64,000 nt of DNA from NCBI RefSeq assembly GCF_019204045.1, contig NZ_JAGSPC010000001.1, positions 1,426,001 through 1,490,000 of the forward strand. Direction: 5' to 3'. Source of the stretch: Erythrobacter crassostreae (GTDB lineage: Bacteria; Pseudomonadota; Alphaproteobacteria; Sphingomonadales; Sphingomonadaceae). The notes under the pieces are model-generated. The model searched no databases. It was not told the DNA's origin and was given only the letters and a program-made list of their open reading frames with translations. Of the stretch, positions 55,689 to 64,000 are shown one piece after another. Made by a program: the position numbers and the translations under genes. Every line of letters begins with the position of its first letter. Positions within the stretch are counted from its first letter, which is position 1.

Positions 55689-58385
55689 ATGAACGACGAC
55701 GAACAAAGACAGCATCTTGAAGATGCAGCCAAGCAATCGCTGGACGTGTTCGAGAAAATCTCCGCCAATGCACTCAGCCTGCTCAGCAGCGGGGGTGGAG
55801 CCTCGCTGAAAGCACTTGCCAGTGCCAACGCCTTCACGATGCAACAGACGGCGAAGACTCTCGGGAATATCGCCCGGGCACAGCACGAAGCTTCAGAAAA
55901 GCTCGCACGGGAACCGTCCATTGCCAGGGTCATCGCCGAAGACGAGGAGGGTAACCTCGAGACCTTCTTCATCTCCCGCGCCGCTGCTCCTGCTCCCTTC
56001 CTTAAGGGGGTTAGTTTCGCGAGTTACCGTTCGCCTGCCGGTCGCCTCGCATCCCTGCCTCCCGGGGAGAGCCTCAATCTGCGCCGCCCCAAGAGTAATG
56101 TCGTTTTCGAAGTCGTCGAGCGCGCGCTGTTTCATCCGGAACAACTCCCCCAAGGTTGGGACTCTCGCGACACATTGTTCCAGACCGAGGCCTTTGGCCC
56201 GGTAACCGTTGAATCTTTGCGCAGGCTATTTGATGAGGCAGCGGACGCTGGAAAGATTGAGGATGCGCTCGACGTCTTGCTCCGGGAAGAGGAAGCCCTG
56301 AACAGCATCGTCGACAAACGACGCAAGGCCTTGCTCAAGAAAATGGGTCTTCGCGATCAGCCAATCCTGGACCAGTTTCAGGACAAGATTTTTCGCATGC
56401 CAATCAACAGCCGGGCAATCTTGCTCGGACCGCCTGGCTCCGGCAAGACCACCACGCTAATCAAGCGACTAGGGCAGAAGGTCGACCTTGAGATTATCAA
56501 AGAAAACGAGCCCGACGAATATGCTCTAATAACACGGATGAGCGGTGGCGGGGAACCGCACACGAACAGCTGGCTTATGCTCACGCCAACAGAGCTACTC
56601 AGGACATATGTGAAGGAAGCCTTCGGACGGGAAAACATCGCCGCGCCTAACGAACGGGTCAGGACCTGGGTCGCGCACAGACGCGACCTTGCCCGCGATG
56701 CATTTCCGATCCTTCGGACGGGCGACGGAGGCGGTCCGTTTATCATGCGAGAAGATGAAGCCACACTACTGCCAGAGGCGGTATCCGGGACGCAGGACTG
56801 GTACACTGATTTTGACGACTGGCAGAACCAGAGGTTCTGGTCTGAATTCGTCGATGCCGCCGATCAGCTCACCGGTGATGCCGACCCGGCCATAGCAGCT
56901 CTTGGATCTCGCCTGGTAAAGGCAGTTGCGTCGGCGCGCAGCGAACCGGTCGCACAGGGTCTGTTCCGGCTTGTAGCGCTTATCGCCGGAGTGCGCAGCC
57001 TATTGTCAGAATCGCGCGATCGCAGCGACAAAACGCTCAGGAAGTCGCTCAATCTGCAGGTCAACAGCGACAAGGAGTTTCTGAGAAATCTGGGCCATCA
57101 CATCGAAAGCCTCGGCGAACCGGCCGGAGACGATGCTGACGACGAAGATAGCGATAGCGACGAAGATGACGCCCCGCGCAACCAGCAGCCGCTCATGCGC
57201 ATTGCCAATATCTATCTTTCCACCTTGCGCTCGCAGGCCCGTGCAGCCGCAAATGGTCGCAAGCCACGCGGGCGTACAGCAGCAATCTTAGCCTGGCTCG
57301 GCGAGAGGGTCCTGCCCGAAACAGATATCGAGCCAGTCGGGCGCGAACTCCTTCTGCAGCGGGCGCTGCTGCGCTTCTCCAACCCGGTCAGGCAATATCT
57401 CCGCGGCATTCCGCGACGTTACCGGTCCTTCCGACAGGTCCGGCGCGAAGAACAGCGCTGGTATCAGGCGGCCAAGGCAGGTCCGCACGTCCACGGACTT
57501 GAGGTCGATCTGATGCTGCTCGTCGGCCTTAGTCTAACAAAATCGATGGTTCGGGATGTCCGCTTGCGCAATCTAGGCGAAGATCCGGGGCTCGCCGCAT
57601 TAGATCGCTCAGCCGGGCTCTTGCGGAATCAGGTTCTGGTTGATGAAGCGACGGACTTTTCACCTGTTCAGCTCGCCTGCATGGCGGCCCTGGCGCATCC
57701 GGCAGCCGATTCCTTCTTCGCTTGTGGTGATTTCAACCAGCGTATCACCAGCTGGGGCGCAAACAGCGTCTCGCAGCTGCGATGGGTCCTTCCTGATATT
57801 AAGGTCGAAAAGATCGCCATTGCTTATCGGCAGACGCGGCAACTTCTCGAATTCGCCCGCGCGATCGCGGCGATCTCAGGTGAAGAGCCGGTACTCGCCA
57901 AGCTTCCCGACCACGTTGACAATGAAGGCAACGCGCCAGCACTGGCCACCGGCCTACATGACCAGTCGAAGCTGGTTCGCTGGCTCGCCGCACGGATTCT
58001 CGAAATCGAAGCAGCAGTACAGCCCAACCCGCTCCCTACCATTGCCGTTCTTGTGAACAATAGGGAGCTAGGTAAACCGGTCGCGGAAACACTTGATCGC
58101 GAGCTTGAGGCGCGTAATCTCAGGGCAATCGACTGCACCGATGGGAGGACGATCAGCGAGGCGAACGAGGTTGGCATTTTCGATGTGAACGACATCAAGG
58201 GACTGGAATTCGAGGCTGTGTTCTTCCTCGCGATCGACAGACTGGCCGATGAACAGGATCTCTATGCGCGCTTTCTGTATGTCGGAGCGACGCGCGCGGC
58301 GACTTATCTCGGTATCACCTGCGAGGGTGACCTACCAGAATCGCTGACATTACTTGAAAACATGTTTATCGAATCCTGGAGCTGA
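55689..58385 (+). CDS. UvrD-like SF1 DNA helicase with long N-terminal region
   Basis: 898 residues from ATG 55689. Walker A LLGPPGSGKTTTL (about 246-257), a DEAT-type motif II VLVDEATDFSP (about 648-658), motif III CGDFNQRIT, motif IV IAYRQTRQL, motif V DIKGLEFEAVFF and motif VI FLYVGATRA. This places it with UvrD/PcrA-like SF1A enzymes. The 240-residue N-terminal part has coiled-coil-like and Glu-rich stretches, and there is an acidic Asp-rich insertion near 480-500. A DNA- or RNA-unwinding role in defence is inferred from the neighbours. Confidence 0.85.
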   Translation: MNDDEQRQHLEDAAKQSLDVFEKISANALSLLSSGGGASLKALASANAFTMQQTAKTLGNIARAQHEASEKLAREPSIARVIAEDEEGNLETFFISRAAAPAPFLKGVSFASYRSPAGRLASLPPGESLNLRRPKSNVVFEVVERALFHPEQLPQGWDSRDTLFQTEAFGPVTVESLRRLFDEAADAGKIEDALDVLLREEEALNSIVDKRRKALLKKMGLRDQPILDQFQDKIFRMPINSRAILLGPPGSGKTTTLIKRLGQKVDLEIIKENEPDEYALITRMSGGGEPHTNSWLMLTPTELLRTYVKEAFGRENIAAPNERVRTWVAHRRDLARDAFPILRTGDGGGPFIMREDEATLLPEAVSGTQDWYTDFDDWQNQRFWSEFVDAADQLTGDADPAIAALGSRLVKAVASARSEPVAQGLFRLVALIAGVRSLLSESRDRSDKTLRKSLNLQVNSDKEFLRNLGHHIESLGEPAGDDADDEDSDSDEDDAPRNQQPLMRIANIYLSTLRSQARAAANGRKPRGRTAAILAWLGERVLPETDIEPVGRELLLQRALLRFSNPVRQYLRGIPRRYRSFRQVRREEQRWYQAAKAGPHVHGLEVDLMLLVGLSLTKSMVRDVRLRNLGEDPGLAALDRSAGLLRNQVLVDEATDFSPVQLACMAALAHPAADSFFACGDFNQRITSWGANSVSQLRWVLPDIKVEKIAIAYRQTRQLLEFARAIAAISGEEPVLAKLPDHVDNEGNAPALATGLHDQSKLVRWLAARILEIEAAVQPNPLPTIAVLVNNRELGKPVAETLDRELEARNLRAIDCTDGRTISEANEVGIFDVNDIKGLEFEAVFFLAIDRLADEQDLYARFLYVGATRAATYLGITCEGDLPESLTLLENMFIESWS

Positions 58386-58716
58386 GAGTATTGTTGACGC
58401 AGCGCTCGACAATTGAATAACGGCTGAGGATCATGTCCAATTTGATAGCCAGCGGCTGATTTATAATGGGAAGGCGTACTATTGTGCGTTAGCCTTAGAA
58501 TACAAAATCAATTTGTTTGAGTAGGAGCGTTGGAGGGTTAAATATCTCGTGCAGGCAATGCTGATTAGCAGCGAAAACGACTACATCCAAGTCCCGCAGG
58601 CGCTTGAAGCATTGGCGGGGTTGGTCTCGTTCGACTAGTGAGCGAACATCAAATTATAGGCGGCGGAAGTATATTGGAAAAATTAGATATTTGCGCGTTA
58701 TATAGGTCGCACTGCT
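58386..58716. other. spacer of 331 bp between the two helicase genes
   Basis: No supported full gene. A 29-codon reading frame (GTG 58549 to TAG 58638) with GGAGGG upstream exists; its product ends QALEALAGLVSF and may be a gene remnant. An A/T-rich stretch at 58670-58710 probably contains the promoter for the operon starting at 58717; I see no clear terminator. Confidence 0.4.
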
Positions 58717-60336
58717 ATGAAGTCAGCTGACAAGAATTACGCGGGCTCGAGTCCAGGCGCGCGTCTTGAAGATGTGTTGGTCAAATTCACAACCGGAGAT
58801 CTCGTCAACATCATTGGCGATGAAGTCCTGTCGTTAGCCGACGCCGCGATTTCGGCAGACAAGGACCGTCTGGTGGATGTCGCTGCGCAAAGGTTACGAA
58901 GCGACATCGAGCTTTTTGAATTTGGAAAAGCCGGGCGGCTTCTAACGCGAAATCTTTCATCAGAGAAGCGCGACGAACTGCAACAGCGGATAGACGGCGC
59001 GGAGGGCAGTGTTCAGACAGGCTCCTCATCGCATCGCTCTTTGGTAGCACAGTTCTTTGGAGTGTCCCAAAGCGCAGAAACGATCGATATCGCGCCACCG
59101 CATGTGTCTACTGTGTCCGCAGACTATGCACTGTTCGAACATCAACGATCGGTGGTCCGCAGAACGCAAGCCAAAATTGGCGGCGGCAATGGCCGCACCG
59201 TGATCCACATGCCGACGGGGGCGGGCAAAACGCGGACCGCAATGCATTATGCATGCTCGGAGCTGAATCGGAGCGAGAACGGTGTAATTATTTGGCTCGC
59301 GAGCGGAAAGGAGCTTCTTGATCAAGCCACTGAGGCATTCACGACGGCTTGGTCTCACCTTGGCAACAGGAGCGTAGAACTTGTGCGGTTCTGGGGAAAT
59401 CATTCTCCGGATCCATCTTTGATTGAAGACGGGATAATCGTTGCCGGTCTACAGAAGATGCACCACTGGCATCGCTCCGATCCCATTCGCGCGTTGCGTC
59501 TCGGCGTAAAATCGCGCCTAGTTATTGTCGACGAGGCGCACCAAGCCATTGCGGCGACTTATCGCACAGTAATAGAAGGTCTCACGGAAGCCGGCCAACA
59601 CAATGCGTTACTAGGACTGACCGCAACGCCGGGAAGGACTTGGAGCGATGTCTCACATGATCAGGAACTAGCTGATTTCTTCTCGGGTTCGAAAGTAGCA
59701 CTTGAGATACCCCCTTACGATAATCCAGTCGAATATTTGCTAAAAGATGGATACCTCGCGCGCCCAACTTTCCATACCCTGCGCTACGTTGACGATGCAG
59801 ATGAACACACGATTCCGAGCATGGTCGGTTCTAATGATTATGATGCAGCAGAAATCGACCATATTAGCGCCTCAAGACCGCGGAACTTAGCGATACTAAA
59901 AGCAGTCGCTGATCTCATTGCCAAAGGTCACACAAGGATCTTGGTATTTGCAGCGTCAGTCGAGCATGCGAAATTGATCAGCGCCGTACTATCACTTGAG
60001 GGCACAGAATCGAGCAGCGTTACCGCCGAGACGCCGGATGGATCACGGCGCGCGTTGCTAAGGCGATTCAAGAAACGCTCGAGTAAACCGATAGTCCTAT
60101 GCAATTTCGGCGTCCTTACAACCGGATTTGACGCGCCAGCGACTAGTGCAGCAGTGATAGCTAGACCGACAAAATCGCTCGTTCTATTCAGTCAAATGGT
60201 GGGCCGCGCAACTCGCGGACCGAAAGCTGGCGGCAATGCCGAGAGCGAAATTATCACGGTGCATGATCCGAATGCACCAGGTTTTGGGGACGTCGCAGAG
60301 GCGTTCTTTAATTGGGAGGATGTCTGGAATGAGTGA
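58717..60336 (+). CDS. SF2 DEAH-box helicase (restriction-like)
   Basis: 539 residues. An N-terminal region (1-125) of unknown fold, then helicase motifs: I MPTGAGKTRTA (about 164), II DEAH (272-275), III TATPGR, and the C-terminal RecA domain with FGVLTTGFDAP (V) and QMVGRATRG (VI). Similar to the motor subunits of type I/III restriction and other defence systems. Its last 8 bases overlap the GHKL gene (ATGAGTGA), so the two are co-translated. Confidence 0.88.
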   Translation: MKSADKNYAGSSPGARLEDVLVKFTTGDLVNIIGDEVLSLADAAISADKDRLVDVAAQRLRSDIELFEFGKAGRLLTRNLSSEKRDELQQRIDGAEGSVQTGSSSHRSLVAQFFGVSQSAETIDIAPPHVSTVSADYALFEHQRSVVRRTQAKIGGGNGRTVIHMPTGAGKTRTAMHYACSELNRSENGVIIWLASGKELLDQATEAFTTAWSHLGNRSVELVRFWGNHSPDPSLIEDGIIVAGLQKMHHWHRSDPIRALRLGVKSRLVIVDEAHQAIAATYRTVIEGLTEAGQHNALLGLTATPGRTWSDVSHDQELADFFSGSKVALEIPPYDNPVEYLLKDGYLARPTFHTLRYVDDADEHTIPSMVGSNDYDAAEIDHISASRPRNLAILKAVADLIAKGHTRILVFAASVEHAKLISAVLSLEGTESSSVTAETPDGSRRALLRRFKKRSSKPIVLCNFGVLTTGFDAPATSAAVIARPTKSLVLFSQMVGRATRGPKAGGNAESEIITVHDPNAPGFGDVAEAFFNWEDVWNE

Positions 60337-62158
60337 AGAGACTTCGAACTTCGAGGAAGACTCTCATGTCATCCCGCAGATGCTGGCGATCCGTGCCATG
60401 CGCGACAGTGGTTACAGGAACACTGCTTACGCGTTGGCTGAACTAGTCGATAACGCAGCTCAAGCGGAGGCAAGCACAATCGAATTGTTCTGCGAAGAAG
60501 CTTTCGTTGAAGTGGATTCGCGCTCTCGCAAACGGTTGTCCAGAATTGCTGTGCTTGACGATGGTGTGGGGATGAATGCGTCCACCTTGCGCAAAGCGCT
60601 GCAGTTCGGGAATGGCACGCGGCTAAAGGACCGCACCGGTATCGGGCGCTTTGGAATGGGGCTTCCCAACTCCTCGATTGCACAGGCGTCGCGAGTTGAC
60701 GTTTGGAGTTGGCAAAACGGCCCAGACAACGCGCTTACTAGCTATATCGACGTCGAAGAAATTTCCTCCGGTGCGCTTCGTAACGTTCCAATGCCTCGCG
60801 CTGAACGCTTACCCGTAGAATGGCGCAATCGTGCCGAAGTTGTCGGAGATACCGGCACCCTTGTCGTTTGGTCCGATCTCAGCTTGGGCCGAATGACATG
60901 GAAAGGTGCCAAAGCCACGATGTCCAATACTGCAAGGCTGATTGGTCGAACGCACCGCAACTTCATCGCCGACGACAGGTTGACAATTAGAATGGTCAGT
61001 TTGGACGAAACCGGTATATCGGATGAGTACGGAGTTGTGATAAACGATCCTATGTATTTGCGTGCATCGCCCGATCTTCCTGCACCGTTCGACACGGAGC
61101 CAATGTTCGAAAAGGCTTTTGATGAGACGATTAAGATCGATCTCAATGGCACCGAATACGAGGTGCATACGCGCTATTCAGTGGCGCGTGCTGCGACCGC
61201 CGATGAGGCCGACGGGGACAGGGGCAGAACCGAATACGGCAGGGATGCTGACAGGAACATGGGGGTTTCGGTGCTGCGGGCAGAACGCGAACTGATGCTC
61301 GATCGTTCATGGACAATACGCTACGATCCTAGGGAGAGATGGTGGGGCTGCGAAGTGGAGTTCCCTGCCGAACTTGACGAAATTTTCGGCGTCACAAACA
61401 ATAAGCAGGCTGCCACCCATTTCACAGAACTTTCGGAACTGGACTGGAAGGATCTCGCCGAAGATGATGAAACCTCGATTAGCGAAGTGAAGGAGCGCCT
61501 TCGTGAAGAAGGGGATCCACGCGGCGTGCTGCTTGAGCTCAGTGAAACGATAAAGCGCAACCTGGTCCAGCTACGAAATAAGATCAAGACTCAAGCCAAG
61601 CCCCGGAAGCCTGGCGGAAAGGATAGACATGATGGTGATCCGACAGAGATTGCCAATAAGAAGTGGAGCAAGCAGGACGAAAAGAAGCCAATCGACGACG
61701 GTAACAAGGAATTATCCGACGAGGACGAAAAAGGTCTGGACGAAGATCTCGAGGAGGACGGTCGTTCGAAGGAAAAACGCAATGAGATACTTGCCAGGGT
61801 AAAATCAGGCGAGTTGAAAGTGTTGTTTGTCGAGAAAGAATTAGGTGGATCAGGCGACCTTTTTGTTGTGCGCACGCGAGGAAGTGCGACAGAAGTGATA
61901 TTCAACCGACTACATCCAGCGTTCGAGGCAATCTTCGATACAGTATCCCTCGATGAGGATCTGGACGCGATGTCTACCGAAGATCTGCAAAGGCGGCTCC
62001 AAGCGGCAAGCACTGCAGTCCACCTTCTGTTTGCAGCCTGGGCACGCATGGAAAGAGAGGAGGCATCCAACCACCGAACGTTCGAAAGGGTTCGGGAGTC
62101 CTGGGGCAAGCTGGCACGCGACTTCCTCGAAGATAGTGCACCGGACGGCTTCGAATGA
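60329..62158 (+). CDS. GHKL ATPase, MORC/Hsp90-like
   Basis: 609 residues from ATG 60329; the frame from 60236 lies in the helicase. Bergerat-fold motifs: N-box ALAELVDNAAQ with Mg-binding Asn42, G1 DDGVGMN (77-83) and G2 GIGRFGMGLPNSS (104-116). The middle domain continues to about 400, followed by a Lys/Asp/Glu-rich linker (about 430-510) and a helical end. GHKL ATPases of this kind clamp on DNA by ATP-dependent dimerisation. ATGA overlap with the PLD gene. Confidence 0.88.
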   Translation: MSEETSNFEEDSHVIPQMLAIRAMRDSGYRNTAYALAELVDNAAQAEASTIELFCEEAFVEVDSRSRKRLSRIAVLDDGVGMNASTLRKALQFGNGTRLKDRTGIGRFGMGLPNSSIAQASRVDVWSWQNGPDNALTSYIDVEEISSGALRNVPMPRAERLPVEWRNRAEVVGDTGTLVVWSDLSLGRMTWKGAKATMSNTARLIGRTHRNFIADDRLTIRMVSLDETGISDEYGVVINDPMYLRASPDLPAPFDTEPMFEKAFDETIKIDLNGTEYEVHTRYSVARAATADEADGDRGRTEYGRDADRNMGVSVLRAERELMLDRSWTIRYDPRERWWGCEVEFPAELDEIFGVTNNKQAATHFTELSELDWKDLAEDDETSISEVKERLREEGDPRGVLLELSETIKRNLVQLRNKIKTQAKPRKPGGKDRHDGDPTEIANKKWSKQDEKKPIDDGNKELSDEDEKGLDEDLEEDGRSKEKRNEILARVKSGELKVLFVEKELGGSGDLFVVRTRGSATEVIFNRLHPAFEAIFDTVSLDEDLDAMSTEDLQRRLQAASTAVHLLFAAWARMEREEASNHRTFERVRESWGKLARDFLEDSAPDGFE

Positions 62159-63072
62159 GGCGTGAGGGCGACAGGCTCCTTTTGCATGTCCAGGATGCGC
62201 AGACGGAGGTAACACTATGTGCGCCGTTTATGAAGCGTCACACGGTAAAGCGCATATTGAGCCGGGTCCCTGGGGGCATACCTGTCAAATTGGTTACCCG
62301 TTGGCGAGCCTATGAGGTTCGCTGCGGGGTTTCGGATCTTGAAGTTTTGGATCTAGTGAAGGACAGGCCGAACACTTCACTCGAGATACTCGATGCGCTT
62401 CATGCGAAGGCCTACCTATGCGATGGAACCGCTTTGATCGGCTCGGCCAATCTTACCGCGACTGCACTGGGTTGGGCTAAGGACAACAATGTCGAACTGC
62501 TTTTCAATGTCCCAGCCAGCGCGCCAGAGATTGTTGATTTAATGGCTGCATTGGAAAATGCCGTGCTGGCCACCTCTGACATGCGGGACACTGTGCAGGC
62601 TGCGGCAGACGCTATCGACTTAAACGATCCGCCCGATCCCCAGCTCGACCAGGCAGCGGGCTTAGGGCCGTGGCTGCCAATCAGTTCCGCTCCTGAGCGT
62701 TTGTGGACGGCCTACGGTGAGGAAGCAGAGCAGCGTTTGACTTCATCATATTTGAACATGGCACGCGCCGATCTTTCTGCGCTTTCGATACCGAGTGGTC
62801 TGAACGAAAATGAGTTCAACGCTGCGGTGGCATCAGCGTTGTGCACAATGCCGGCAATGACGCCGATGCTCGACGGTATTGACAGAGGGGAACTGTCGGA
62901 TGCCGAAGCCATCCAGCATATCAAGGGTTTGAAAATTGAAGGTCCTCTAGATGCAGCGATGCAATGGGAAGTGGTGCGTAATTGGCTGAGAGTTTTCTTG
63001 CCCGACACCATTGAAGTGGTCGCGGCGACCTTCATCACACGCAAGCAACCAGGCGTCCGTACCGGGCGCTAA
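62155..63072 (+). CDS. PLD-superfamily protein with one HKD motif
   Basis: 305 residues. The HKD motif is LHAKAYLCDGTALIGSANLT: His83, Lys85, Asp90, then Gly-Ser-x-Asn at 96-99. One motif per chain suggests a dimeric active site, as in bacterial PLD-type nucleases (Nuc, BfiI). The C-terminal half is helical with no known domain. Its place after the SF2 helicase and GHKL ATPase makes a nuclease role more likely than a lipase. Confidence 0.85.
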   Translation: MRREGDRLLLHVQDAQTEVTLCAPFMKRHTVKRILSRVPGGIPVKLVTRWRAYEVRCGVSDLEVLDLVKDRPNTSLEILDALHAKAYLCDGTALIGSANLTATALGWAKDNNVELLFNVPASAPEIVDLMAALENAVLATSDMRDTVQAAADAIDLNDPPDPQLDQAAGLGPWLPISSAPERLWTAYGEEAEQRLTSSYLNMARADLSALSIPSGLNENEFNAAVASALCTMPAMTPMLDGIDRGELSDAEAIQHIKGLKIEGPLDAAMQWEVVRNWLRVFLPDTIEVVAATFITRKQPGVRTGR

Positions 63073-63135
63073 AGGCCAGATTGCACGGTTAACGAACTGG
63101 CCGGTCATAAGAGCTTTCGCACGCGCGGCTCGTCG

Positions 63136-63969
63136 CTACTTATGGCAGGTCAGGCAGGCTTTTGCGGCATTTCCATACAAATCATCGAGATCGATTACTG
63201 TGTCGGGCCGTAACGGGTTAGCCTTCAAACGCTTCTGGGCCCGCTCGATGCGCTTTTCATGATCTTTGCGGATCGCCTGCTGCCTTTCTGGACGCTCGAG
63301 TTCCAGCAGCGATTCACCATGGCTCCACGTGAATGGTGACCCATGGTCCATGGCATTCTTCTCGTATGCCTTGGCTTCTTCAAATGCCTCTGGGTGGCGT
63401 TCTTTGAGACGCACCCACTCGATCTTCTGCTGATAGAAACAGAAGGTGCAACCACTACGGGTTCGCCACTCGTAATAACTCGGCATTCCAAGCCCAGACC
63501 CATCGAGGATGTCGATTACGCCGGCTTTGTCGACGCCGGCGTCCTTGAATGGCAGGCTGGTCATCAGATTGCTTTTTGTCGACTGGTAACCTTCGCGGTA
63601 ATCCTCATCGCTACGTATCGCCACGTATGAAATTACCGTGTCGCCATCGTCGAGATAGCTTTTGGTCCATTGCTCGAAGGGACGAAGTTTCAGTTGTCGG
63701 GTACACCAGCGTGACTGGGCAGACGGAAGATAACTTTTGTAGGTCTTCAGCCAATAATCGAAATCGCGATCGGGATTGAGGCGGAGAATTTCCTTGCCGA
63801 GATATCCTTCAAGCCGGGTTAGATACTCATAGACCTCCGGCAGCTCCTTGCCGGTGTCGGTAAAGAAATATTCGAGATCGAGTTCAGGGTGACGCTGACG
63901 CATGAAAACTGCGAGCGCTGCGCTGTCACGTCCGCCGGACAGTCCTAAAACGTGCCGAGTGATCGTCAT
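63136..63969 (-). CDS. PP-loop ATPase of the PAPS reductase (CysH/DndC-like) family
   Basis: 277 residues. PP-loop SGGRDSAALA at 11-20, then SRWCTRQLK, a C-x2-C (GCTFCFYQ, about 185-190) and a C-terminal C-x2-C (ACLTCHK), together a plausible Fe-S ligand set. AAGGAAGAAGG precedes the ATG at 63969. The same fold is used by assimilatory CysH, DndC (DNA phosphorothioation) and several defence-associated enzymes; no DndB/D/E is visible. Convergent with the PLD gene, 63 bp apart. Further partners may lie past 64000. Confidence 0.8.
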   Translation of the reverse strand: MTITRHVLGLSGGRDSAALAVFMRQRHPELDLEYFFTDTGKELPEVYEYLTRLEGYLGKEILRLNPDRDFDYWLKTYKSYLPSAQSRWCTRQLKLRPFEQWTKSYLDDGDTVISYVAIRSDEDYREGYQSTKSNLMTSLPFKDAGVDKAGVIDILDGSGLGMPSYYEWRTRSGCTFCFYQQKIEWVRLKERHPEAFEEAKAYEKNAMDHGSPFTWSHGESLLELERPERQQAIRKDHEKRIERAQKRLKANPLRPDTVIDLDDLYGNAAKACLTCHK

Positions 63970-64000
63970 GCCTTCTTCCTTTTAGAATCGATATTCGCCT

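Noticed and set aside
47184..64000. CRISPR-associated transposon
   Set aside because: No cas genes and no regularly spaced repeats were seen in the part of the element that is visible.

Overview
The window reads as a chromosome segment of an alphaproteobacterium, most likely a sphingomonad of the Erythrobacter/Altererythrobacter kind. The reasons are the moderately high GC, dense genes joined by ATGA overlaps, an FtsZ with a long acidic linker and an alphaproteobacterial-type C-terminal peptide, and the gene families around the dcw cluster. The assignment is inferred from gene content and protein style, not from a marker tree.

Layout. (1) 1-4241: end of an ABC-F ATPase gene, a DNA glycosylase, a 2Fe-2S ferredoxin, cysteine synthase and two small envelope proteins. 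(2) 4242-23911: a complete division and cell-wall (dcw) cluster: mraZ, rsmH, ftsL, ftsI, murE, murF, mraY, murD, ftsW, murG, murC, murB, ddl, ftsQ, ftsA, ftsZ. It is nearly all translationally coupled and is preceded by a 419-bp control region with phased GGGA repeats that look like MraZ operators. (3) 23912-34419: a TPR/SPOR protein, a YbjN-like protein, proC, a Bax-inhibitor-1 family membrane protein, a polyproline lipoprotein, a cobalamin riboswitch driving a BtuB-like receptor, obgE (with a perfect hairpin over its start), proB and an SDR protein. (4) 34424-43014, minus strand: sulfur genes in one direction: sseA, metC, mscS, cobA, DUF2849, cysI, a 34-codon micro-ORF, DUF934, cysH. (5) 43148-46215: queF, an Old Yellow Enzyme homologue and an RNA-methyltransferase-like gene.

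(6) From about 46216 the window turns accessory. A protein with two putative DNA-binding modules precedes tRNA-Leu(CAG). Downstream of the tRNA lies a complete Tn7-like transposition module (tnsA, tnsB, tniB/tnsC, tniQ) on the minus strand, with a DUF6471 gene divergent from tnsA across an AT-rich spacer carrying two palindromic repeats. Beyond it come apparently decaying small genes, a large UvrD-like SF1 helicase, a tightly overlapping operon of SF2 helicase, MORC/Hsp90-like GHKL ATPase and single-HKD PLD-family protein, and a convergent PP-loop (PAPS-reductase-family) protein.

The likely 'system' is this last part: a Tn7-like element or island beside a tRNA gene, carrying what looks like an anti-phage or DNA-restriction cassette (helicase + GHKL + PLD, possibly with the PP-loop enzyme and the UvrD-like helicase). 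The individual families are recognisable from motifs. The combination, its boundary and its function are inference, and the right edge of the window cuts the island.
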